The notes under the pieces were generated by a model that saw nothing but the letters and a program-made list of their open reading frames with translations, made no database searches and was not told the origin of the DNA. From positions 771,001 to 835,000 of the forward strand of contig NZ_CP039647.1 in the NCBI RefSeq assembly GCF_004923315.1: a stretch of DNA of 64,000 bases, written 5' to 3'. The translations under genes and the position numbers were made by a program. How positions within the stretch are numbered: the first letter of the stretch is position 1; each line of letters starts with the position of its first letter. Source of the DNA: Azospirillum sp. TSA2s. Its GTDB lineage: Bacteria > Pseudomonadota > Alphaproteobacteria > Azospirillales > Azospirillaceae. Shown piece by piece: positions 54,824 to 63,931 of the stretch.

Positions 54824-55214
54824 CACAATGCAGTGACCACAAGAAAAACTAATGATAATTTTCGTCACAAGCCGCAACAAGGCGATCCAATATCCTATAA
54901 AAAACCTCATCGACCCTAATTGAGACTTAATACGATTTTAATCAATAAAAACGTATCAGTAAGTTAGCTCAAGCCACTATGGCAGGCTTAAAGATCCTGC
55001 CAGAAAAGATCTAATCACGATTTGCTAATTTCTTCGCTGCCCCTGAGCAGCATACGCCATTTGTTTGTCAATCGCTGCGTCTGCAATTGACGATAGGCTG
55101 CTGCTTTCCCTCAGGAAGCTCGGCTCGGCGATGCGAGATGCATGGAAACGTGTGTTTCGCATCGGAATATCCACCACCGATCAACACTTCCCGACCCGAG
55201 AAAGGCTTCGGATC
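54824..55214. other. AT-rich gap between the secretion operon and the next operon
   Basis: About 390 bases, strikingly AT-rich from about 54840 to 55060 compared with the surroundings. It contains a hairpin TGGCAGG / CCTGCCA at 54980-55002 (nine-base loop) that could be a terminator or part of a leader. A TTG at 55065 is in frame with the DUF697 gene but homology does not extend there. It probably holds the promoter of the downstream operon. Confidence 0.5.
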
Positions 55215-55715
55215 ATGGTAGACCGTAAGAAGCGTGCCCAGGACCTGATCAAGTATCACAGCTACGCCTCGGGCGCCTTCGGGCTGATCCCCGTTCCGGG
55301 CGCCGACGTCGCCGCCGTTAGCGCGGCGCAGCTGAACCTCGTCCACAAGCTCGCCAAGCTCTACGAAGTCGAGTTCGCGCAGGAGCGGACCCGCGCCATC
55401 GTCGGCGCCCTGCTGGGCGGCGTCATGCCGGGGGCTCTCAGCTCCAGCGTCCTGGGCTCCGCCGTCAAGGCGGTCCCCTTCATCGGCACCGCGCTCGGCG
55501 TGGCGGTGATGCCGGCGCTGTCGCTGGCGGCGACCCGGGCTCTGGGCCAGGTGTTTGCCCAGCATTTCGAAACCGGCGGCACGCTGCTCGACTTCGATAT
55601 CGATGCGATGCGCGAGTATTTCCGCAAGGAGTTCGAGGCCGCCAAGGGTCAGGCCGCCGACGCCCCGGCCGCCGCACCGCAGATGGACGAGCAGCCGATC
55701 CAGAAGGCCGGTTAA
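55215..55715 (+). CDS. DUF697/YcjF-type membrane protein
   Basis: 166 residues from ATG 55215. The DUF697 pattern is clear: DRKKRAQDLIKYHSYASGAFGLIPVPGADVAAVSAAQLNLVHKL, then EFAQERTRAIVGALLGG and a hydrophobic C-terminal half (FIGTALGVAVMPAL, ALGQVFAQHFETGG). Members are inner-membrane proteins of poorly known role, some linked to stress or trafficking-like functions. The frame could start 50 codons earlier at TTG 55065, but typical members begin shortly before the RKK segment. It opens the second operon. Confidence 0.75.
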   Translation: MVDRKKRAQDLIKYHSYASGAFGLIPVPGADVAAVSAAQLNLVHKLAKLYEVEFAQERTRAIVGALLGGVMPGALSSSVLGSAVKAVPFIGTALGVAVMPALSLAATRALGQVFAQHFETGGTLLDFDIDAMREYFRKEFEAAKGQAADAPAAAPQMDEQPIQKAG

Positions 55716-55757
55716 GGCCTGAACGACCGAACGCCGGGTAAAGAGGGAAGCATCGCC

Positions 55758-55928
55758 GTGTTCGAGCTGATCTATATCGGTCTCTGCCTGCTGGTCGGGT
55801 TCCTGGGGATCGGCCGCCGCGGCGGCTTCCTGCTTTATGCCTTTCTGGCGGTGGTTCTAACGCCGCCCGGCGCCCTCCTCGTCATGATCCTGCTGACCTC
55901 CCGTCGCAAGAAGCAGGCGAAGGCGTGA
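55758..55928 (+). CDS. Small membrane protein
   Basis: 56 residues from GTG 55758, with AGAGGGAAG upstream. Two hydrophobic stretches (about 4-18 and 24-46) and a Lys/Arg-rich end (SRRKKQAKA). Its stop overlaps the GTG of the following binding-protein gene, so it is probably translated. Not recognised. Confidence 0.6.
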   Translation: MFELIYIGLCLLVGFLGIGRRGGFLLYAFLAVVLTPPGALLVMILLTSRRKKQAKA

Positions 55929-56704
55929 CCGCAGTCATGACCCTCACCCATCCCACAGCACGGCCACGCCGGCCGCTGTTTCCGGCATTGCTGCTGAGCC
56001 TGCTGGCCCTACTTGCCATGTCCTTCCCGGCGAACGCGGAATATTGGACCGTGGCGTCGGAAGACCATTTCCCGCCCTATAATTACTCCTTCAATGGCAA
56101 TCGCACCGGCATTGACACCGAGATCGTCAACGCGTTGCTGAAGGAGTTGGGCGTCACCCCGGTCCACCGCCCGCTGTCCTGGTCAGAGGTGGTGCAGTCG
56201 ATGGACGAGAACACCGCCGACATCGGCTTCCAGTTCATCGCGTCACCCGCCCGCTTCGCGCAATACAACATGATTGGGCCGTTCCGCACCGGCACCACGG
56301 TGTTCATGGTGCGCAAGGAATCGACGATCACCTTTGACCGACTGGAGGATCTCACCCCCTACCGGATCGGCGTGGTCGACGGCTTCTCCTACGCGCCCGA
56401 TTTCGACGCCGCGACTTATCTGGACAAGCTTGCCTCCAGCAGCAACGTGGTCAACTTCCGCCGCCTCATCCTGGGCCGGGTCGATGTCATCATCGGCGAC
56501 CTGCATGTGCTGAACTACATGGCCAAGCAGGACGGCCGGCTGAAGGACGTGCGCGTGCTGCCGAAGCCCGCCGGCCTGATCCCCCGCTACATCGCGCTTC
56601 CGAAGGCGCGCAAGGAAAAGGCGGATCGACTGCAGGCCGCCTTCGTCAAGTTGCGCGACAACGGCACCATCGCCCGCATCCTCGACAACTGGCTGGCGGA
56701 GTGA
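55925..56704 (+). CDS. Amino-acid-type periplasmic binding protein (SBP_bac_3)
   Basis: 259 residues; signal peptide with cleavage near PANAEY, then the SBP_bac_3 pattern (WTVASEDHFPPYNYSFNGNRTGIDTEIVNALL, ADIGFQFIASPARFAQYNMIGPF, YRIGVVDGFSYAPDFD, KLRDNGTIARILDNWL). Binds an amino acid, polyamine or small peptide in the periplasm. GTG 55925 overlaps the previous stop; ATG 55937 is an alternative. There is no matching import permease nearby; it precedes an exporter gene by seven bases, an odd pairing that suggests a sensing or delivery role. Confidence 0.85.
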   Translation: MTAVMTLTHPTARPRRPLFPALLLSLLALLAMSFPANAEYWTVASEDHFPPYNYSFNGNRTGIDTEIVNALLKELGVTPVHRPLSWSEVVQSMDENTADIGFQFIASPARFAQYNMIGPFRTGTTVFMVRKESTITFDRLEDLTPYRIGVVDGFSYAPDFDAATYLDKLASSSNVVNFRRLILGRVDVIIGDLHVLNYMAKQDGRLKDVRVLPKPAGLIPRYIALPKARKEKADRLQAAFVKLRDNGTIARILDNWLAE

Positions 56705-56711
56705 CCGGTCT

Positions 56712-58463
56712 ATGGGCAAGCGCACTCCTCCCCCCAGCCGGCCGCCGTCCTATCTGCTACCGCTGATCGGCCTTGCCGACCGCAGTATTCTGACCCGGCT
56801 GGTCCTGACCGGCTGCATCGCCGCCACCGCGAACCTCATCAGCCTGATCAGTCTCAGCGCGGAGCTGAACGGCTGGATGCATGGCGAGGTGCTGGACACC
56901 CCCTTCCTGGTCTTCTGCCTGTCGCTGCTGGTCGCCTATGCCTTCGGCAAGCGCTTCGTCTCCCTGACGCTGACCACCGCCTTCAGCGCGCTGGCCGACG
57001 TGCGGCGGCGGTTCCTGCGCCACGTCACGCTAGGCGGCCACGCCGACATCTTGGATTTGCAGGCCAAGCGGTCCTTCGACCTGGGCAATCACCATCTGGA
57101 GCGCATCGCGGCCCTGCTGCCCAACCTGTCGATCGCCGCCAACATGATGCTGGTAGCCGCGGTCGCCTATCTCTACCTTTGGACGCTGTCCACCGTGGGC
57201 GCTACGCTACTGCTGGTTGCGGCCGTGCTGGTCGGCGGCTGGTACGTGCGCGAGGCGCAGCGGACCCGCGGCCTGCTGGGCGCCGCCAAGGAGTCCGAGC
57301 TTCGGATGCTCCAGGGCTTCTCCGAACTGGTCGGCGGCAATGCCGAGGTCAAGCTGGGCAAGGCGCGCCGCGACGAGCTGTCCCAGGCGGTGGAGGTCGA
57401 CGTCGCCCGCTGGGAAGAACTTAAGCGCCGCCACGGCCGCAACCTGGGCGAACTGTTTTCCTGGATCGCGACGATCATCATCGGCTTCTCGGCGGTCTTC
57501 GTCTTCGTCTTCCCGCGCATGGGCGCGATGTCGGCGTCCGAGTTGCCGCTGGTCACCTCGGTCATCCTGTTCCTGGCCCGCCCGCTGTCGAAGTTCCTCA
57601 ACGCCGTGCCCGACTATGTGGCGGCCGAGGATGCGGCGGCACAGCTGACGGCACTGCTCGCCACCATGCCGGCGATGGAATACGAGCCGTCGCGCACCGC
57701 CCGCGCCCCACGCCGTTTTTCCAGCATCGAACTGCGCGGCGTCAGCTTCGCCTACCGCGCCGGGCTGCGGCCGGAACCCTTCGTGATCGGTCCGGTCGAC
57801 CTGACCATCCCGGCCGGCAGCGTGGTCGGCATCGTCGGCTCCAACGGATCCGGCAAGTCCACCCTGCTTCGCATCATCCCCCTGCTGTTTCGTCCTGACG
57901 AAGGGCAGGTGCTGCTCGACGGGCAGCCGGTGGAGACCGACCGGCTGGAAAGTTACCGCGACCTGTTCTGCGCCGTGTTCCAGGACCACCACCTGTTCAC
58001 CCGGCTGCCGCAGGGCCCCGGCTTCGACGCCGAGCTGTTCCGCGAGATGCTGGCCTATCTGAAGATCGACCATCTGGTTCCGGATACCGGCGACGGCATG
58101 CTGAACCGCGACCTGTCGAAGGGGCAGCGCCGGCGCGTCGCCCTGGCGGTCGCGGTGGCGGAAGGACGGCCGGTCGTCATCCTCGACGAATGGACCTCCG
58201 ACCAGGACGCCGAGTTCCGCATCCGCTTCACCAACGAGATCATCGGTAAGCTGCGGTCGCTCGGCCGCACCGTAATCTTCGTGTCGCACGACGGCGACGT
58301 GTCGTCGGTCTGCGACGTCACCATTCGAATGACCAACGGCCGCATGACCTGCGGCGAAATAAACAACGGGCGAATGGACATGCCGGCCGCAACGGCCGTG
58401 TCCCGCCCCGCCATGGGCCCCGCCGTCGGCCCGGCCATGGCTTGCTTGCAGGAGACCGCGTGA
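56712..58463 (+). CDS. Cyclic-peptide-type ABC exporter (SyrD/PvdE-like), first copy
   Basis: 583 residues: membrane domain of about six helices (residues ~20-310), then an ATPase domain with Walker A GSNGSGKST near 377, signature LSKGQRRRVALAVAV and Walker B VVILDEWTSDQDAEFR. The DEW-x-x-DQD-x-x-FR sequence is diagnostic of the SyrD/PvdE/YojI group that exports siderophore precursors and cyclic peptides to the periplasm. The last ~50 residues are a Met/Ala/Pro-rich tail. Ends one base before the SPFH gene. Confidence 0.9.
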   Translation: MGKRTPPPSRPPSYLLPLIGLADRSILTRLVLTGCIAATANLISLISLSAELNGWMHGEVLDTPFLVFCLSLLVAYAFGKRFVSLTLTTAFSALADVRRRFLRHVTLGGHADILDLQAKRSFDLGNHHLERIAALLPNLSIAANMMLVAAVAYLYLWTLSTVGATLLLVAAVLVGGWYVREAQRTRGLLGAAKESELRMLQGFSELVGGNAEVKLGKARRDELSQAVEVDVARWEELKRRHGRNLGELFSWIATIIIGFSAVFVFVFPRMGAMSASELPLVTSVILFLARPLSKFLNAVPDYVAAEDAAAQLTALLATMPAMEYEPSRTARAPRRFSSIELRGVSFAYRAGLRPEPFVIGPVDLTIPAGSVVGIVGSNGSGKSTLLRIIPLLFRPDEGQVLLDGQPVETDRLESYRDLFCAVFQDHHLFTRLPQGPGFDAELFREMLAYLKIDHLVPDTGDGMLNRDLSKGQRRRVALAVAVAEGRPVVILDEWTSDQDAEFRIRFTNEIIGKLRSLGRTVIFVSHDGDVSSVCDVTIRMTNGRMTCGEINNGRMDMPAATAVSRPAMGPAVGPAMACLQETA

Positions 58464-58464
58464 T

Positions 58465-59778
58465 ATGGCTGACCAGGCCTTCACCATCGACGACGCCGAT
58501 GCGCTGCCGAAGCCGAAGTCGCACCTGCGCGCGCTGCTGGCCCACTGGTACGACGAACACCGCCGGTCCCTCCTGTGCACACTGCTGGTCGGGATCCTGA
58601 TCTTCCTCTATTTCGCCCCGTCCATCGTCGTCTTCATTCCGGCCGGCCATGGCGGCGTGCTGTGGAAGCGCTTCCACCAGGGCACCCAGATGGCGCCGGC
58701 GCTCCCCGAAGGCGTTCACGTCATCTTCCCGTGGGACAAGATCGAGATCTACGACCTTCGCCTGCAGGAGGACACGCGCTCCTACTCGGCCATCGCCAAC
58801 GACGGCCTGAACGTCAGCATCGAGATCACGGTGCGCTACCGCCCCTATGCGGAGATGCTGGCCGCCCTGCACAAGAATGTCGGCCCGCGTTACCTGGAAG
58901 TGCTGCTGGTGCCTGAAGTCGGATCGGTCTCGCGCGAGATCGTGTCGCGCTTCAAGGCGGACGAGCTGTATGCCCATCGCCGCCTGCGGGTGCAGACCGA
59001 AACCTACGAGCAGGTCGCCGACCGCGTGATGTATGCCCAGTTGATCGGTGCGGAGAATGTGCCGAAGCCGGACGGGCGGACCAAGACCGGCTATCTGCTG
59101 ATCCAGGACATCCTGATCCGCAACGTCTCCCTGCCCGAAGCGATCATGGCGTCGATCGAACGCAAGATTCAGCAGGACCAGGCGGCGCAGGAATACCAAT
59201 TCCGCCTGCAGCGCGAGCTGTTCGAAAGCCAGCGCAAGCAGTTGGAAGGCCAGGGCATCCGCGCCTTCCAGGAGACCGTGCAGGCCAACCTGACGGAAAA
59301 CTACCTGCGCTGGCGCGGCATCGAGGCGACGCTGGAGTTGGCCCACTCGCCCAACGCCAAGATCGTCGTGATCGGCAACGCCGCCAGCGGCGGGCTTCCG
59401 CTGATCCTTGACGCCGCCTCCGGCCAGAACGGCACGCCGGCACCCGGCACTCCCGCCGCCATGCCGGGCGCACCGCCCGCGTCGCCGAACGCCAAGCTGA
59501 CCTCGGTACCCACCAGCACCGCCGTGCCGCCGGTTTCGCAGCTGCCGTCGCTGAGCGGTGAGGGGACGCCGGGCCAGACCCCGGTCGCCCAGATGCCCAG
59601 CCTGAACACCGGCGGCGAGTCCGCTCCCACAGCCGCGTATCCGGCGGCGCCCACCCCCGCCACCAAGCCCGAACCGGCGAAGGAGGGGGCCAAGGACGGC
59701 TCGAAGACCGCGGCATCGGCGCCAATCCTGTCGAAGGTGTCGCCGTCCAAGCTGCTCGACATGATCCAGTCGAAGTGA
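58465..59778 (+). CDS. SPFH/band-7 (prohibitin-like) membrane protein
   Basis: 437 residues. One membrane helix at about 37-57 (after a short cytoplasmic part), then a band-7 domain (VVFIPAGHGGVLWKRFHQGT, PEGVHVIFPWDKIEIYDLRLQEDT, IEITVRYRPYAEML, EVGSVSREIVSRFKADELYAHRR) and a coiled-coil segment (KIQQDQAAQEYQFRLQRELFESQRKQLEGQG) to about 275. The C-terminal 120 residues are Pro/Ala/Ser-rich and of low complexity. SPFH proteins make ring- or cage-like assemblies on membranes and organise other membrane proteins. It lies between the two cyclic-peptide-type exporters. Confidence 0.85.
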   Translation: MADQAFTIDDADALPKPKSHLRALLAHWYDEHRRSLLCTLLVGILIFLYFAPSIVVFIPAGHGGVLWKRFHQGTQMAPALPEGVHVIFPWDKIEIYDLRLQEDTRSYSAIANDGLNVSIEITVRYRPYAEMLAALHKNVGPRYLEVLLVPEVGSVSREIVSRFKADELYAHRRLRVQTETYEQVADRVMYAQLIGAENVPKPDGRTKTGYLLIQDILIRNVSLPEAIMASIERKIQQDQAAQEYQFRLQRELFESQRKQLEGQGIRAFQETVQANLTENYLRWRGIEATLELAHSPNAKIVVIGNAASGGLPLILDAASGQNGTPAPGTPAAMPGAPPASPNAKLTSVPTSTAVPPVSQLPSLSGEGTPGQTPVAQMPSLNTGGESAPTAAYPAAPTPATKPEPAKEGAKDGSKTAASAPILSKVSPSKLLDMIQSK

Positions 59779-59785
59779 GGCGGCG

Positions 59786-61459
59786 ATGGATCTCTGGCGC
59801 ATTCTGAGACGCGAGGCGTTGCGCAACATGCAGCCACTGCTGCTCCTGGCGGTGCTGGCGGCGGCGCTCAACCTCGCCCTGTTGACCTCGCTGAACGACG
59901 CGCTGCTGGCGCTTGACGATCCGGAAGGCTTGCAGCGGCTGCTGATCGTCTTCCTGCTGTCGGCCTTCCTGTGGCGGATTGCCCAGGGCTGGATGATGAA
60001 CGCGGCGTCCAAGCGCATGCAGGCTGCCCTTGCCCTCTTGCGCGTCGATCTGCTGCGCCGCGCGGTGGCCGCCGATCTGCCGGACGCGATGGCCGTCGGC
60101 CCCTCCCGCCTCGCCCAGGTGGCGGGAGCGGAACTGCAAATGTTGACCCAGGCGGTTCCGACCCTGGTCATCAGCTTCCAGTCGGTTGCCGCCATCCTGC
60201 TGTGCTTGCTGTACCTCGCCACCCTGTCGGGTGCGGCGGTGCTGATCGTGCTCTGCTTCCTGGTTGTCGGCGGCATCCTGATCGGCCGCTCCGTCATCCG
60301 GCTGGAACTGATGTCGGAGACGATCCACGAGGCCGAACGCGCCCTGTCGGAACGGTCGGAGCACATCCTGCAGTCCCTGCGGGAATGCAAGCTGAACCGC
60401 CGCCGTGCCGCCAACGCGCTGGCCGACGCAACATCCTGCGCCGAAACCCTGCGCAAGGAACGCCATCGCTTCGGTGCGGAGTACAGCCATTACTTCACCA
60501 TCAGCGAACTGACCTATTACGCGGCATTGGCCGGGATCATCTTCCTGCTGCCGGCAGTGACCAACACCGACATCGCCACCGTCATCCTGGCCGGTCATGC
60601 CGCCGCCTTCATCGCCTATCCGGTCATCACCATCGTCGCCTCCTACCCGTCCTATATCGCCGCCGAGACCGCCGCCCGCTCCTACCTCGCGGTTGAGGCG
60701 GAGCTGAAGGCGGCGCCCCAGGCGGTGGCTCCAGGCCGCGGCAGCGGATCGGAGGACGGCTTCTCCACCATCGCGCTGGAGGGCGCCACCTTCCGCCATG
60801 CCGGCCGCGACGGCGCGGGGTCCTTCACCGTCGGCCCGGTGGATATGACGGTCGAGCGCGGCAGCGTCGTCTTCATCACCGGCCATAACGGCGCCGGCAA
60901 GAGCACGCTGATCCACATGCTGCTGGGGCTCTATCCGATCCAGCGCGGCAGCCTATCGGTCGACGGCGTGACGGTCGGGCCGGACGGACTTGCCGCCCAC
61001 CGCGACCGCTTCGCGGTGGTCTTCTCCGACAGCCATGTGACCCGCCAGCTCTACGGGGCGGCGACGCTCGACGACGGCTACGCCGAGGAGCTTCTCGACC
61101 TGCTCGAGATGTCGGACAAGGTCGCCATCGACGGCCGCGCCTTCACCACCGTCGATCTGTCGCAGGGCCAGAAGAAGCGCCTCGCCCTGATTGCCGCCCT
61201 GCTGGAGCGCAAGCCGGTGCTGGTGCTGGACGAATGGGCGGCCGACCAGTCGCCTTATTTCCGGCGCAAGTTCTACCGCGAGATCATTCCTTGGCTGAAG
61301 GCGCGCGGCATCACCGTGATCGCGGTTACCCACGACGACGCCTATTTCGACGCGGCCGACGTCCAGCTTCAAGTCGACCGCGGCGGCATCCGCCAGCTCA
61401 TCACCACGGTTCCCCCAGGCGGCATTCCTGCCCCCGATCTCCTCCCCACCTCTTCCTGA
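59786..61459 (+). CDS. Cyclic-peptide-type ABC exporter (SyrD/PvdE-like), second copy
   Basis: 557 residues, same family as the exporter at 56.7 kb but clearly diverged. Membrane domain about residues 15-310; Walker A GHNGAGKST near 372; signature LSQGQKKRLALIAAL; Walker B LVLDEWAADQSPYFRRKFY; switch His in VTHDD. Two half-transporters of one family in one operon could form a heterodimer. It follows the SPFH gene by seven bases. Confidence 0.9.
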   Translation: MDLWRILRREALRNMQPLLLLAVLAAALNLALLTSLNDALLALDDPEGLQRLLIVFLLSAFLWRIAQGWMMNAASKRMQAALALLRVDLLRRAVAADLPDAMAVGPSRLAQVAGAELQMLTQAVPTLVISFQSVAAILLCLLYLATLSGAAVLIVLCFLVVGGILIGRSVIRLELMSETIHEAERALSERSEHILQSLRECKLNRRRAANALADATSCAETLRKERHRFGAEYSHYFTISELTYYAALAGIIFLLPAVTNTDIATVILAGHAAAFIAYPVITIVASYPSYIAAETAARSYLAVEAELKAAPQAVAPGRGSGSEDGFSTIALEGATFRHAGRDGAGSFTVGPVDMTVERGSVVFITGHNGAGKSTLIHMLLGLYPIQRGSLSVDGVTVGPDGLAAHRDRFAVVFSDSHVTRQLYGAATLDDGYAEELLDLLEMSDKVAIDGRAFTTVDLSQGQKKRLALIAALLERKPVLVLDEWAADQSPYFRRKFYREIIPWLKARGITVIAVTHDDAYFDAADVQLQVDRGGIRQLITTVPPGGIPAPDLLPTSS

Positions 61460-61528
61460 GACGGGTTCCCTTCCTCCCTTCGTTCTCCCCCTGCCCCCAT
61501 CCCTTCAGACGCGAGACAGAGGCACACC

Positions 61529-62686
61529 ATGATCCTTCTCACCGGCGGTACCGGCTTCCTCGGCGGCTCCTTCTACCTCGACGCCGTGCGGAACGGGACC
61601 GCGGCGGACTGCCTTCTGCTGATCCGCGGCGCCGACGAAGCCGCCTGCCGCGCCCGCCTCGCCGCCAACCTTGCGCGCTGCGTCGACAGCGCCACGGCCG
61701 AGGCCTATGCCGGCCTGTGCCAGATCCTGCCGGGCGACCTGCAATCGCTGGCGACCAGCGCCGACCCGCGGCTGGACGCGGTGACCCACATCGTCCACGT
61801 CGCCGCCGACACCTCCTTCGACAGCCGCCATTCGGTCTGGCAGATCAATGTCGACGGCACGCTGGCGCTGGCCGCCCGTGCCCGCCGGATGAAGCATCTC
61901 CAGCGCTTCCTGCACATTGGCACCGCCTTCTGCTGCGGCGAGACGCCGTGGCTGGAAATGGTGAGCGAGGCTCCGGCCCCCGGCCATGACACGCCACACA
62001 TCGTTGAATACACCCGCAGCAAGGCGGCGGCCGAGCGCGCTCTCGCCGCCGGCTTCCCCGACCTGCCGATCGTCGTCTGCCGCCCGTCGATCGTCGTCGG
62101 CCACACCCAACTGGGCGTGCGCCCCAGCGCCAGCATCTTCTGGTTCTTCCGTCTGGTCGACCGGACCGGAATCCTGCCCTGCTCGCCCGACGGCTTCATC
62201 GACATCGTGCCGGTGGACTGGGCCTCGGCCCGGCTGCACGACCTGCTGCGCAAGCCTGACCTGAAGCACAACCTCTACCATATCTCCGCTGGCATCGGCA
62301 GCCGGACCACCTGGGTCGATTTCGAAGAGGCCTTCACCAGCCACGGCCATGAGGGCACCCGCCCCTACAGCTTCTTCGACCCGAAGGGTCCGGAAGGCTG
62401 GAAGCCCTTCGACCGCGCCTATCGCCTCGCCTTCCCGCAGCGCGACATCCTGCACCGGACGATGGCCGCCGGCGGACGCAAGTACCACCGCTTCACCGCA
62501 CAGGACATCGCCTTCGACAACAGCCGCCTGCTGGCTGAAGGCTTCGCGCCGCCGCCGCGCTTCGCCGACTACATCGGCGTCTGCCTGCAGCAGCCGCGCA
62601 CGACCATCGAGGAGCAGTTCGTCGACGACGCCGCCAGCTTCGAGTTCGACGAATCGCTGGCTCCCGCCGCCACCGCTGCCGCCTGA
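61529..62686 (+). CDS. NAD(P)-dependent thioester-reductase/fatty-acyl-reductase-like protein
   Basis: 385 residues of the extended short-chain dehydrogenase class (NAD_binding_4/Lys2-type). Nucleotide motif GGTGFLGGSF near residue 5, HVAADTSF, and the catalytic pair Tyr161-x3-Lys165 in EYTRSKAAAE, followed by VCRPSIVVG. Such domains release NRPS products as aldehydes or reduce acyl thioesters; this one is free-standing, with no carrier protein in the window. The last ~100 residues form a separate region. Could instead be an epimerase-like enzyme. Confidence 0.75.
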   Translation: MILLTGGTGFLGGSFYLDAVRNGTAADCLLLIRGADEAACRARLAANLARCVDSATAEAYAGLCQILPGDLQSLATSADPRLDAVTHIVHVAADTSFDSRHSVWQINVDGTLALAARARRMKHLQRFLHIGTAFCCGETPWLEMVSEAPAPGHDTPHIVEYTRSKAAAERALAAGFPDLPIVVCRPSIVVGHTQLGVRPSASIFWFFRLVDRTGILPCSPDGFIDIVPVDWASARLHDLLRKPDLKHNLYHISAGIGSRTTWVDFEEAFTSHGHEGTRPYSFFDPKGPEGWKPFDRAYRLAFPQRDILHRTMAAGGRKYHRFTAQDIAFDNSRLLAEGFAPPPRFADYIGVCLQQPRTTIEEQFVDDAASFEFDESLAPAATAAA

Positions 62687-62721
62687 CGCATCACTGGGTC
62701 GCCGGGAACAAAAGAAACGCC

Positions 62722-63135
62722 ATGCCGCTCCTCATCCCCACCCGCCTCGCAGCCAGCCCGATCCACGGGCTGGGTCTCTTCGCCGAGGAGTCGGTCGCGG
62801 CCGGCACCCCGGTGTGGCGGTTCGATGCCCGCATCGACCGCCTCTTCGCCCCCGACGACGCCCTGCTGGACGAGTTCCCGCAGGTCGCCCGGCTGGCCGA
62901 TTTCCATGGCTGCGTGATCGACGGGGTCGGCGTCCTCCTGCCAGGGGACGACGCCCGCTTCCTCAACCACGACGACGAACCGTCCATCGGCCGGGCCGAC
63001 CCCGGCGACTGGCGGATGTTCGTCGCCCGCCGCGCCATCGCCGCGGGTGAGGAGATCACTTGCAACTACGAGGACATCTGCGCCGATGTCCGCGACGCCG
63101 GTGCCGCCAGCTACCTGTCCGGAGGAGCGGCATGA
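62722..63135 (+). CDS. SET-domain protein (putative lysine methyltransferase)
   Basis: 137 residues, essentially a bare SET domain. Conserved elements: SPIHGLGLFAEESVAAG near 13-28, RFLNHDDEPS with Asn82-His83, and GEEITCNYED with Tyr116, which match the AdoMet-binding and catalytic motifs. Bacterial SET proteins are small and their targets are mostly unknown. The stop overlaps the next ATG (ATGA), so it is coupled to the acyltransferase-like gene. Confidence 0.82.
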   Translation: MPLLIPTRLAASPIHGLGLFAEESVAAGTPVWRFDARIDRLFAPDDALLDEFPQVARLADFHGCVIDGVGVLLPGDDARFLNHDDEPSIGRADPGDWRMFVARRAIAAGEEITCNYEDICADVRDAGAASYLSGGAA

Positions 63136-63881
63136 CGCCGCGCGCGTCCCAACACCCCCTGCGGACCAGCATCGTCGAACCCGCCGCCCTGACGCCTGAG
63201 CGGCGGGCGGTGATGTTCGCTCTGCTCAGCGTCTGGTTCGAGGGCTACGGCGAGGACTATTTCAACGAGGAACTGGGTGACCTCGACCACTGTGTCCTTC
63301 AGGAAGATCCGGAGACCGGCGAACTGGTCGGCTTCGCCACGGTCTACCGCCAGGAGGTCGACATCGCCGGCACCGCCGTCGGCGCCTTCCACACCGCCCA
63401 CTGCATCCTGGAACGCCGCTTCTGGGGATCGAACGGGCTGGTGCGCGCAATGGTTTCCGAAATGATCGACCGGGCACGCGCCGACCGGTCGGGACGGCTT
63501 TGGTACTGGAGTTACAGCGCGGTCGGCTACCGCTCCTACCGTTACATGCCGATGCTGTTCATCCGCCACACACCCAATGCCGACCAGACACTCGATGGAA
63601 TGGACCGGGCCCTTCGCGACCACATCGGCCGCGAATGCTTCGCCCATTACTACGATGCCGAGACAGGCACCATCGACTGGAAATGGCAGGGCTACGGCCT
63701 GACGGAGGAGGCCCGCGCCATCAGCGAGGCCAAGCTTGACAGCCCGGCGGTCGCCCAATTCCGCCGCCTCAACCCGCGCTGGGCCGAAAGCGTGGAGATC
63801 CTCTGCCTCGCCCGCCTGACCGACGACAACCTTACCTCCTTCGGCCGACGCTGGTTTCCGGCAGCCCAGCCCGCCGCCTGA
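63132..63881 (+). CDS. GNAT-acetyltransferase-like protein of unknown function
   Basis: 249 residues from ATG 63132, overlapping the SET stop. A GNAT-like pattern is suggested by QEDPETGELVGFATVYRQ and a following segment with an alpha helix (WGSNGLVRAMVSEMIDRAR), but the usual Q/R-x-x-G-x-G/A acetyl-CoA loop is not clear. Aromatic-rich middle part (WYWSYSAVGYRSYRYMPMLF). It may modify the product exported by the operon; this is inference. Confidence 0.5.
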   Translation: MTPRASQHPLRTSIVEPAALTPERRAVMFALLSVWFEGYGEDYFNEELGDLDHCVLQEDPETGELVGFATVYRQEVDIAGTAVGAFHTAHCILERRFWGSNGLVRAMVSEMIDRARADRSGRLWYWSYSAVGYRSYRYMPMLFIRHTPNADQTLDGMDRALRDHIGRECFAHYYDAETGTIDWKWQGYGLTEEARAISEAKLDSPAVAQFRRLNPRWAESVEILCLARLTDDNLTSFGRRWFPAAQPAA

Positions 63882-63931
63882 CGCCCGCTGTCCCATTCAA
63901 CGCCACCCATCCAACGCCGCCCATTCCTGGA

